Positions 12,901 through 23,293 of a stretch of DNA of 64,000 nucleotides are shown here, in pieces. Below the pieces are notes generated by a model. The model saw only the letters and a list, made by a program, of their open reading frames with translations. It was not told where the DNA came from and did no database searches. The position numbers and the translations under genes were made by a program. Numbering within the stretch: position 1 is the stretch's first letter; each line of letters starts with the position of its first letter. The stretch is from Dillenia suffruticosa (Eukaryota > Streptophyta > Magnoliopsida > Dilleniales > Dilleniaceae): contig JAVTVX010000002.1 of NCBI GenBank assembly GCA_033439265.1, forward strand, positions 4,226,001 to 4,290,000, given 5' to 3'.

Positions 12901-15900
12901 AACATGCTGCTCCTGAGGGTGTAAATCAGGAAGAAGCTTATCTGAGGATGGCTCTGTAAACCCCTATTCAGAAAGGGAGGTAAGATATGGTGCCTATTAA
13001 TATTGCAGCAACAGAAGAAAAGATTAGAACAGCACTCACTCTAACTTGCTCCTCGATTGACCTCCTCAAATCCAAGTAAGAGTCAATTGCTTTGGAAAAC
13101 CCTGAAATAACATAGACGGTGTTTGAATAATGATGATTACTGATATTAATGAAGGAGCCCTCAACACCAGAAAATGCAGCAGAAGTGGTTAACAGTGATT
13201 ATACCCATACAAGAACAGCATATGTTGAATGACACACTATTTTACTTGCTCCACAACCTGGACTACATCAACTATGCAACGTGGTGAATGACACATTATT
13301 TTACTTGTTTCAGAACCTGGACCAAATCAACAAACAAATTTTTGAAAATTCTCCCTCCTAACCACCGAATGTTTCCTTATTTTCATTGAACGCACTTATA
13401 CAAATCAGTGCCATTACTATGTGAATGTAGCTTCTTTAGGTCTTTTAGAACTTAGATCAAAGGACAGATTGAGAGTTATAAGCAAGCAAGAAATCACATG
13501 GAAATATATGCAACACATTAATTCATTGTATCAAAAAATCAAGACCTCAATCATCCTTTATCTATCTCTTTAGTTCTTGCACCATGAAATTGATCTTACA
13601 TAGCATACCCATATGTGTTGCTGATTTGATTTAGCATTCACATTGATAATTCTTATAGCCATCAATGTTGTACTGGAATCAGCAGTTAAAGGTATAAGGC
13701 AGGAAGGTTGCAAGCTATTTATTTAGCATGGTTATTTTATGCAAAAGGGATGAGAAGTAGTTCAAAAGCATAAATGATATGCTACTTAGCCAAAATTGTG
13801 CCGATAATAATCTTTTAAGTGAGTCAACTAAAGCATAGATGGATTTTTTTGGGGGTTAGCAGGGGCCATGGTCCCCCAAAAAATTAAAATTTTTTTATTA
13901 TTAAGGAAAACTCCTATTAATGCCAGATTGCCCTCCCCCCCTTTATCCTATTAATACTAGTTTGGCTGCCTTGTTCCAATTATAGGTAAATTAAACATAT
14001 GAGTTATATTATGAAGTTGTGAGAGAGAGTGATACTGTAAAAGTTGAGATTGGAGGTAATTGTGTCTCAGAATTAATTTGGATTTATGCCAGAACAATCC
14101 ACCACCGAAACCATTCACTTACTAAGACATTTGATGAAAACATTTAAAACTTAGAAGAAAAACTTATATATGGTATTCATTGTCAAAAAAAAATACATGT
14201 AACAGGGTATGTAGAGATATATTGTGGTGGCGTTGACAAAAGAAGAGATTTCTTTAAAATACATTAATTTCATAAAAAATATGTATGAGGGAGCTGTTAC
14301 CATTATACGAACCTACGGGGGTTTAAGTGATAATTTCCCGATTAACATTGGGCATTACCAAGATTCGACATTAAAGTCCCCTCCTTTTTGTAATAGCGAC
14401 GGATGAAATCAAAAAGAGTATTCAAGATGAAATACCATGATATATACTTTCTGCAGATGATATAGTATTGGTCGATGAAAGTAAAGAGGATATTGATGCT
14501 AAATTGGAATTGTGGAGGGATACACTAGAATTCAGAGAATTTAGATTGAATAGGACAAAAACTAACTATATAAGACGTACGCTTAGTGACAACCAACAGA
14601 TTGATGAAGAAATTATTAAATTAGAAAATCAGAACATATCAAAAAGAGAATGTTTTAGATATTTTGGATCTATCATTCAAAACAATAACAATACGATAGA
14701 AATGTGAATTATAGAATTCAAGCATGTCGGATGAAATGGAGAAATACATTTTGAATTCTTTGTGATCGCACAATACCATTGCAATTGATACGAAAATTTT
14801 ATAGAATCACATTAACACCTGCACAATTGTATGACATTGAATGTTGGGCCATTAATAACAAGAAGAGATAAAATTGTTGTAAATGAAATGAGAATACTCA
14901 AATGGATGTGTAATAAAATTAGAAAATATAGGATTCACAATGAAGATATATGTACTAAGTTGCGAGTGAGTTCGATTGTGGATAAAATACAAGAGTATAG
15001 TCTAAAATAGTTTGGACATGTGTAACGAAAACTCAAAAACGCATCAGTTAGGAGATGAGAGAATTTAAATATAGGAAATTCAGTTAAATATCGAGATAAA
15101 CTATTGAAAATATGGATGTAAGTTATCCGTATTGATATGAGTATCAAGAGTTTAGTTGAGAAGATATCTTTAGATAAGAATGAGTGACGTAGGAGAATCT
15201 GAAACAATTAAATCATTTCTTTTATTAAAGTTTCTAGGAATAGTTTTTTTTTTATATTTGTTATAGTTTTATCTTCTCTATTTTTATTTTCAAATTTTAA
15301 TTTTATATTTTTCTTTTTTTCCTTTATCCTATATTTGTTGGTTAACAACAGATTGTTGTTGTTGTTGTATTAGTTTGGCCGCCTTTATAAGTCAAATTAG
15401 CTCCTTTTGTTTTATTTAATATTAATTTAAATAATATTTTTCCTGTTTTGATTATTATATCTTTAATAATTTTTCATTATAAACTTAAATTCATTTTTGT
15501 TTTGGTCCCCCAAAGCAAAAATCCAGACTCCCTCCCGGAATTAAAGTAATATATATGTAGCATTTTACACTAGTAATGTTGACAATCCTCCGGTAAGGAT
15601 CAACAAGAGATTCTGCGCCTCAGTGACTGACAACACTGGAAAAGACTTGAAGACCACTTTCAATGGAGGAGCTTTGTTATGCATGCATAACAATAAACTC
15701 ACTTAGAAGGCCAAGTTCAAAGACTGAACAGAAGCAAAGGAAGCATTATTGCAAGAAGTCAGTATGCACAATTTCTATTCTCTAAAGCATGGTGTGATAA
15801 GAAATATGAGAAGGACCACAGTTCCAACACCCACCTGCCAGTGCAGTAGAGTAGAATAAGCCTTTAAATTTCTGCAAAACAGAGTAAGAAAGAGTCACGC

Positions 15901-18900
15901 TAATGATTATTTGCTCATTCATATGGTAGCAATGACTAAAAATTTAGATACTATGAACATAGGCAATAATATTTTTTTTTACATCTTGAATTTGGTGACA
16001 GAAATAACTAAGAATAACTAAATATTTAACAGGTATCAAAATAACCACGGCATAATAACACAATGTTAAAATTTATTAGAAAAAATTCAGGAAAACGCCC
16101 ATTCCTCATCTTCAAATGCTGTAAAGCTCCAACATATGAGCTAGGAATCTTTTGAGGGGATGAGAAGCAGTGTTTTCTATTTTCCTTTTTTGTAATAGAA
16201 AATACAGTATATCATTGAAGTAGAACAACATTAATAGAAGAGAAGAAAATGTGCAATCAGACTGAAAAAAAGTAATCTAATCACTACAAATATCCCTGAA
16301 AGAGTATCCTTGAAAGCTACCTGCAGCTGAGGCCAAAGAAAATGTATCAAAAATTTTCCCACAAATGAACAACAGGAAGACTATGATCCTTACAGATGAA
16401 TATTGATGGCTTAATTTGTGAATTCTGTAGGAGATTTGAATCTTAGTATTATTTTAAAATGTCAAATTTATGTTGTCAATGTCCAATACTGTGCATTTTG
16501 CATGCAACTAAATAGCAATAAATCCACAGTTTGGATACAGTTCCTGCTCAGTTCAAGGAAAAAAAAGCAAAATAATGTCCAAAACGTCTAAACAATAGAA
16601 CGGAATTACTGTCACACCCATTGGCCATACAATGATGGCCCAAATAAATAGTGACTTCTAATAACAACCAAGTTCAGGTCTTCTCTTCCTGATAAATATC
16701 TTTACTAATCTAAATGGAAGAAAACTGCTTTGCTACTAAACTGGGCTAACATTTTATCCTTAACAAAGTCATGTGGAAGAAACAACAGAGAAAATAACAC
16801 TCTGCCTTAAATAAGCGCCAATGTAACTAAGATTTCAGACAAAAATATTGGTTCATGCTCACCTCAAGAGAAGATGCATCCTCTGGTGGGTGATAGTTAG
16901 TATATCCATGTAGACCCTTCGTCTTCTCATCAATTTCATCCAGACTGTAAGCTGCAGAGATAACACTTAACAGTTTGATCAATGAGACCAATGAAAACTT
17001 AATACCCCCAGTACCATTTCATAAACAGCAAATACCAAATAGTTTGATCAATGAGACCAATGCTTTTATTCAAATGGTTCCGCTTATAGGCACAGAATAT
17101 TTTTATATTAATCTATTGTTGTCGGCGGTTTCAATTTTTGTTACAACATATATGTCTAAAAATTTGGCAAAATTTGGTATAATAATATTAACGGATATTT
17201 TCAACAAAATTTGGCAAACTAAGAGAATGCTCCAAATATGGAGAAAGAGTATAATTGTACGACTATATAAGAATAAATGAGGCATACAAAATTTGCTCCA
17301 ATTATAGAGGAATTAAACTTATGAGTCATACCATGAAACTATGGGAGAGAGTGATAGAGCATGGATTGATATTGAAGATAAATGTGTCTCAAAATCAATT
17401 TGGATTTATGCCATAAAAATCCACTACGGAAACAATCCACTTGTTAAGACATTTGATAGAGACATATAAAGTACAAAAGTGAGATCTACATATGATATTC
17501 ATTGATCCAGAAAAAACATATGATAGAATTTCTAGATACGTATTGTGGTGGGTACTGATGAAGAAAGAGATTTTCTTGAAATACATTAATTTCATTAGAG
17601 ATATGCATGAAAGAATTGTAACCAATGTAAGAACTTGCGGAGTTTTGAGCGATAACTTTCCCATTAACATTGTATCCCGTCAAGATTCAGCATTAAGTCT
17701 CACTCTCTTTGCAATAGTGATAAACGAATTCACAAAAAGTATTCAAGATAAAATACTATGGTGTATACTTTTTGCAGATGATATAAATATTAGTGCTAAA
17801 TTAAAGTTATGGAGGGTCACACTGAAATCCAAAAAGTTTAGATTGAATAGATCAAAAACTGAGTATATAAGATGTAGGTTTAGTGACACTTATCAGAATG
17901 ATGAATAAACGATTAAATTAGATAGACAAAATGTATCCTAAAGTGAACAATTTAGATATTTAGATTTCATCATTCAAAATGATGACAATATAAATGAGAA
18001 TATGAACTATAGGATTCAAGCGGATTGGATGAAATGAAAAAAGATATCTAAAATTCTTTGAGATTATACGATGTCACTGCATTTGAAAGGAAAATTCTAT
18101 GAAACCATGGTTAGATCTGCACTATTGTATAATACTGAATTTTAGGTTATTAAGCAATAACAATAACAACAACAACAACAAAAAATGACTGTACCAGAAA
18201 TGAGAATAATTAGATGAATGTGTGGCAAAACTAGAAGAGATAGAATTAGAAATGAAGAGATTCATAAAAAGTTGGGAGTTAATACAATTGCAGATACGAT
18301 GTGAAAGTATCGTCTGAGGTGGTTTGGACATGTGCAAACAAGACTCAAAGCCGCACCGGCTAGGAGAGTTGAGAACTTAAATATATGAGATTTAGTACAA
18401 CGTAAGGATAAACCGCTGAAAACTTGATTATAAGTTATTCGCAAAGAGATGATACTTAAAGATTTAGACAAGAAGATGGCCTTGGATAGGAACGAGTAGC
18501 GTAGAAAAATCTGCATAAATTAAACCAACATATTTTAGATATATATATATATATATATTTATTATTATTATTATTATTTTTTAATTATCTCCAAATTTGT
18601 CTCTCAAATGGTAGAGCCCAAATGTTAGAATTAAGTTTCAGTTTATTGTTGTTGTATATATGTCTAAAAAGGTGCATGAGGTACCCTCCGGAGTGAAAGC
18701 ATTTCTCCTAATACTAGAAATAACCCTCCACATGGTTAATTGCCATAAAGTATATTGAGTTTCATGGGTTTAATTTCTCTTGAGTACTTTTACTTAATCG
18801 CACAAATGAAAACATTTCATTTCATTGGGCAACTAAACAGCCCTTTAGAATCAATTTCCACTCTGCCACACAACAGTTCTTCAAAAAGACAACAAAAACA

Positions 18901-19545
18901 AGTAGTAACATATAAATTGGACCTTAATTGATCTCCTATGAAAATTAATATTAAAAAATAACAATAATTCAGTTTATATATATGTGTGTGTGTTTGTATT
19001 CATGAATCGAAACTCATCTCCTTTTTTCCCTTCAAATTTCTTCACAAAAGATAACAACTTCTCGGGGAAGAAAAAAGAATAAAGACATTCAAAACATAGC
19101 AAATCAGAGAAACTGAAACGGATTTTTAGCTATTAGAGAACGCAAAAGAGTTGATCATGGCAGCACAGAATTTCAGCAGTATAAACCCTAATTCAAGAAA
19201 AGTCTACAAATTATATATTCAATGATACAGGAAGGAGAGAAACTGGAAGGAGCGAACCAAAGAAGAAGACAAACCGTAAGTCGCATAACCAACAGCAGCA
19301 GTGACTCCAGTGAGAGCTCCGAAGAGAGTGAATTTGAGAAATCCAAAGGACTTCCTCTTCTCCGGCAAAGACTCAGCCGCCGGAGGCGGAGGAGGGGGCG
19401 TGCATGCTGAAGACCGCTCGGCGATGATAGAAGAAGCACCGACGAGAGTCTCTTTAGGAGGATCGGCAGTGATGTTAGCGGAGAACAGGCGTTTTTGTTT
19501 TGAAAGGCGAGAGAGAAGTCGAGATCGAACAAGGTTAGTTGACAT
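9997..19545 (-). CDS. TIM50: Mitochondrial inner-membrane import receptor TIM50
   Basis: Nine exons on the minus strand join without a frame break: 19545-19275, 16951-16863, 15871-15835, 13101-13040, 12963-12850, 12574-12470, 12378-12280, 10399-10243 and 10103-9997, giving 346 residues. TIM50 is the TIM23-complex subunit that receives presequence proteins in the intermembrane space. The N-terminus is Arg/Ser-rich like a mitochondrial targeting peptide. A proline run and one hydrophobic segment (about 68-90) follow, then the FCP1/NIF-like domain. The phosphatase signature is the degenerate DLNET (about 180-184), as in plant TIM50, followed by [18 protein letters not shown] and IVVYSDE. The last exon reads EHQK and then TAA, but that TAA overlaps a good donor (AA/GTAAG), so a further short exon near 9850 is possible. 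Arabidopsis TIM50 is somewhat longer. Introns 1 and 3 each carry a LINE. Confidence 0.92.
13227..13320. repeat. Degenerate tandem duplication in TIM50 intron 3
   Basis: Two adjacent copies of an approximately 55-60 bp segment starting GAATGACACA and containing TATTTTACTTG and AACCTGGAC. They lie in the intron downstream of the LINE in transcript orientation. Confidence 0.6.
13973..15370 (+). mobile_element. 5'-truncated LINE with decayed reverse transcriptase (copy 1)
   Basis: Translated fragments in shifting frames show the late part of a plant non-LTR reverse transcriptase: [29 protein letters not shown], then a decayed ADD catalytic box, then [18 protein letters not shown] and a C-terminal region with MRILKWMC. 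Stops and frameshifts are numerous. The insertion ends in a (TTG)n tail at about 15351-15368. It is flanked by a 15 bp duplication, TAGTTTGGCTGCCTT at 13958-13972 and TAGTTTGGCCGCCTT at 15371-15385. It lies in TIM50 intron 3, antisense to the gene. Confidence 0.8.
17163..18655 (+). mobile_element. 5'-truncated LINE with decayed reverse transcriptase (copy 2)
   Basis: This belongs to the same family as the copy at 13973-15370. Readable pieces include [14 protein letters not shown], a decayed [14 protein letters not shown] region, [28 protein letters not shown] and LFADD (the catalytic box), in several frames broken by stops. The tail is a short (TTG)n. It is flanked by a perfect 15 bp duplication ATATATGTCTAAAAA at 17148-17162 and 18656-18670. 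It lies in TIM50 intron 1, again antisense to TIM50. Confidence 0.82.
18541..18580. repeat. AT then ATT microsatellite inside LINE copy 2
   Basis: An AT dinucleotide run followed by ATT trinucleotides in the 3' part of the LINE. Confidence 0.85.
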
Positions 19546-21226
19546 TGTTGATTCTAATATGAAGTCACTCTAACTAGGGTTCTGCAGAAGTATGGTATTG
19601 AGAGAGAGAGAGAGAGAGAGGGGGGGGTCAATTCTCGAAATATTGCGTCTGAGGAAAGAAATAAAATAAAATAAAATAAATTAGTAAATATGTAAATATG
19701 TTAATAAATAATAACACAATTAAAATTTGCAAGAAGTTTGGCGATTTTTTTTTTTTAATTTATCCCATAGACGTTGGGATTTCAACTAATGTAGCTCTTT
19801 TTAATAATAATTTTATGGGTTTATTTGTTGTTTCAATTCTAAAAATAAAATACTTCAACTATAGCAACTCTAATTTTTTTAAATATAAATAATAATAGTT
19901 TATTACTTTAAAAATTAAATATTTGAGAAAACTTTAACCGGTGTTTTGAAAAATAAATCTTCTAAAAATTTAATAAGTGTAATGTATTTTAAAAAATTAA
20001 TAATTTTTGAAATATCAAATAATTTCAACTATTGATTTTAGAACAGAATTTGTATTTTGATTTTCAGTGATTATTAGTCTACCGACCACTATGATCAACA
20101 TGAAATTTAATTTTAACATTATAAATATCATTTTTGATCAAGTGATATCATCTCCTACATTGAGAATAAAAGAGAATACGTTGAAAAAACTCTACTTTAA
20201 TTTTGAAACAGATTAATTAGAGTATAATGTAGATATGTTATTAAAAAAAAAAAAAAAAAAAGGAGGTTGTAGCGAGGCCCAAGATTTGTCTCATTTCAGA
20301 AGTTGGACTTGTATTGGGCTCCACCCATGGGCCTAGAAGACCATTCAACACAACCCAGCTTATATGTATGAGTTTTTCATTTTTTCTTTTTTGGGTTAAA
20401 CGGAATTTGAATCTCGAATCACAGATATTGGAAGATGGAGTTAAGACTACTAAACTATCTTCTTAAGGATTTTTCTTTTTCTATTTAACAATAAGAGAAC
20501 TTTGACTCTGTTTAAATTAAATTGTTTTCTTTTTAATAGCTTTTCTTAACAGATTTACTTGATTGTAAAAATATGAAGGCAATGATCTGGTGGGGCTACT
20601 CTTTTCATAACAATAACGAGAGTACTGATTTTTTTTTTTTTTTTAATCAGCAAAAAACAAAAAAACTCAGATTTTTTATTATTGGTGGGTGCCAAAATTG
20701 CGCCAATTTACTTGATATTCTTTTGTACAAAACAAGCATTCACGACACTATTTAATTTTTCTCCTCACAACCTTATTTAGAACAGTATTTTAGATTTCTG
20801 GATCCAATCATGATTAGAATATGCAGCTTTTCTTCATTTCACGCGCAGCAAATCACAACAAAGAATACAGCAATCAAAGTCTCGTCTTCTCGTTGTTTCA
20901 TTTAGGTATTGAAATCCTCCACTAGTCCAGCATTTCTTTCGTAGAACTAGGTAATATCCCCACCATGGCAGGCAATTCATACTAAAGTAGGTTTTTCTTC
21001 TTTTTTTTTTGCTTTGCATGAAAGAAATAAATGTTGGATTGTTTCAGCATAAAGGGCAGATATGTTGTGGGGTCGATTCCTCTTCTTCCCAAATTTATCC
21101 ATAGTAGGAAGTGATCATTCGATTTTCAGTACATGACCAGCACTTTTGTAGGAACTTGGTATTTCCATAGGTTTCTATTCATTCGGATCGTTTCCTGGTT
21201 AATAATAAGAGTGCTAATATTTCAAC

Positions 21227-21257
<31 letters not shown>

Positions 21258-21420
21258 GAGTGGGAATATGGGTCTCGTAGGCTCCATAAAATTTTTACAA
21301 GTAGGATATTCTACATAAATAAGAGTGGGAGTATGGCGTCTCATAGTCTAAACTCAGGAGAACGGGTTATTCATATTTCATTCGATAGTCAGAGACGAAT
21401 TAAAAACTAAAAATTGAGAA
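19546..21420. other. TIM50 upstream region and intergenic DNA
   Basis: This holds a GA run at 19600-19621 (CT on the TIM50 sense strand, about 55-75 bp upstream of the ATG), a TAAAA-type repeat near 19660-19680, a poly-A run near 20242-20260 and an AAT microsatellite at about 21229-21257. No gene is supported. Confidence 0.5.
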
Positions 21421-21423
21421 GAA

Positions 21424-21565
21424 ATTGGGTAAATTGGGCCCTAGAGGGTTGACTGGACGAACTATTAGTTTTGGTATACAAAATATTCATCCTAGTCATT
21501 GTGGATGTATTCGCCAAATTGATACAAACCGTAAAGGCTTATTGGATCCTTTTTCTCTTGGAATA
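21424..21565 (+). pseudogene. Plastid rpoB fragment in nuclear DNA
   Basis: Translation gives [19 protein letters not shown] followed by HPSHCG and IDT, matching the conserved core of the chloroplast RNA polymerase beta subunit with substitutions (normally LGPGGLTGRT...HPSHYG). The fragment is short, lacks start and stop, and continues into unrelated sequence. It is a decayed nuclear plastid DNA insertion, not a gene. Confidence 0.75.
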
Positions 21566-22089
21566 TATGTTCACGCCTTACCTGAATCACAAAACTATTC
21601 AAACGCATTGTCGTATCATTTGATCTCAATTTAGTTTGTGAAAATGAACATAGGTCTCCGTAAAGTTGTAAGACCATGCATGGGGGATGACACCTACCTA
21701 GCATGTCTCAATTCATCCTATTTCATTATATCCGAGATGTGATATGATTCCGGAAATGGACAATTCTAATAAGATTTCATTCTTGAACAATATTCTATTT
21801 TTTCGAATTTTTTTCTCCTATTCCATGAGCAAAATATGGGGGATACACGTTATTGTTTTATATATTTTTTTAGTACAAGACACCCTGACTTAGTTGTACC
21901 GCATTGCATCCTTAATCATATTATATATAAATATAATATGAAGAAAACTATTTGATTTTACCATTCTTTATTTTTTCAATTCAAATTGAACTAGAAGGGT
22001 ACGAAATAAATCTTTTTTTTTTTATTAAAAGGAATATGTGAAATCAAATCTATAGGTTTTTCTCTTCCTCTAGCCCTATCACATAGGTA

Positions 22090-22165
22090 TAACATTTGAA
22101 TGAATAAAGAAGATCAATGAAGTAGCAATTAATGTAAAAATAGTCGATTGGAAAGCAATAGTCAT
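22090..22165 (-). pseudogene. Plastid psbZ 5' fragment in nuclear DNA
   Basis: The minus strand from 22165 reads MTIAFQSTIFTLIATS, matching the start of photosystem II protein PsbZ (MTIAFQLAVFALIATSS) before diverging to a stop. It stands in the plastid order next to a trnS-UGA fragment on the opposite strand. Confidence 0.75.
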
Positions 22166-22527
22166 GCTTTTCATCCTCCAAGCTACCAATATTTGAACTA
22201 TGCCATTTGATCCCTCTATTGAACTAAAACTACAAAATTATAATAAAATGCATTGTGAAGAGATTTTGGAATCAATTGATTCTATATTACTTATTATTGA
22301 TTATTGATTTGTTATTATTTTTTTTTTACCACTTTATTTGGGTACGGAGTCAATTGGAATTTTTTGATTTCACAAATGGAATACTAGATCATGTATCTAT
22401 AATATATAGAAATAAATAGATCAACCTATAGATTTACACCTAATATATCTTTACGATTAGTGATGGTATGAACTCATATGGTCATATTCTATTAGGGAAA
22501 ATAAAAATAAAATAGAAATTGTCTTTT

Positions 22528-22580
22528 GGAGGGATAGCCAAGTGGTTGATAGCTTTGATCTTGAAAACCGGTATAGTTTT
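22528..22580 (+). pseudogene. Plastid trnS-UGA 5' portion
   Basis: The sequence beginning GGAGGGATAGCCAAGTGGTT and continuing through the anticodon loop CTTGAAAA and ACCGGTATAGTTTT resembles chloroplast tRNA-Ser(UGA). The T-arm and acceptor 3' half are lost, so it cannot fold into a tRNA. Confidence 0.75.
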
Positions 22581-22745
22581 GAATAAAAAAGTATCCTTTT
22601 TGTTTATCGAATAGATTTGTTTTTTTATTAATTTTACTTAGTCCGCTATCAAAAAATAGCTTTCATAAAAAAAGGGGGACTGGCTTGGCGATCCCATAGT
22701 CGAGCCGAGGAAAATAAATTAGATATAAAAAATAAGTATGAGTTG

Positions 22746-23290
22746 AAAAAAAAATATATGATGAAATCATTACAAGTAGGATATTCAACACATACAATGT
22801 TTCTCTTTCCGACATATGTTGCATGTGATATAAAAAATAGATTTCACCCTTTTACATACACACGCATGGTTAAAAATGTTTGATATGTTACACTAATAAT
22901 TGTTAGGAAGAAAGTACTCTCATTATTTGAGCAGCAAATCGTCGGAGATTAACGTTGGGAAAACATAGTCGAAAGAAACTATTTTCTGTTGTAGAAATAA
23001 ATATATATCAGCATAAGTTAACATAGTATAAATTTAAGTGAAAATAGGCACTTTTTTCTCAAACTCAAATATGACAAACAAATAACGTTCCTTTCCTCCT
23101 ATGTTCCTCGTGACCATTCTGCTGTCTCTCTATATGTATAATATATATATATATATCAAAGAATGCTACTAACGGTTCGTTAGTTTAATGGAATATAATG
23201 TTAGGCCATTTAATCGAAATCATGCGCTATAAGGAGCAAACTATATTGGGAGGATAGTTTTTTTAAATAAGTCATTGTAAGTTTTAGATT
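22746..23290. other. Unassigned AT-rich DNA
   Basis: No gene or repeat family is recognised, apart from a TA run near 23139-23157. Confidence 0.4.
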
Positions 23291-23293
23291 GAA

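Larger units (their letters stand above)
21420..22745. other. Composite decayed plastid DNA insertion (NUPT)
   Basis: rpoB, psbZ and trnS-UGA fragments lie within about 1.2 kb. In plastid genomes psbZ and trnS-UGA are neighbours in opposite orientation, as here, but rpoB lies far away. The insertion was therefore rearranged, or internally deleted, or built from several pieces. The stretches between the fragments look plastid-intergenic in style but could not be assigned. Confidence 0.65.

Noticed and set aside
22528-22580. A functional nuclear tRNA-Ser
   Set aside because: Only the 5' portion resembles plastid trnS-UGA; the T-arm and acceptor 3' strand are missing.
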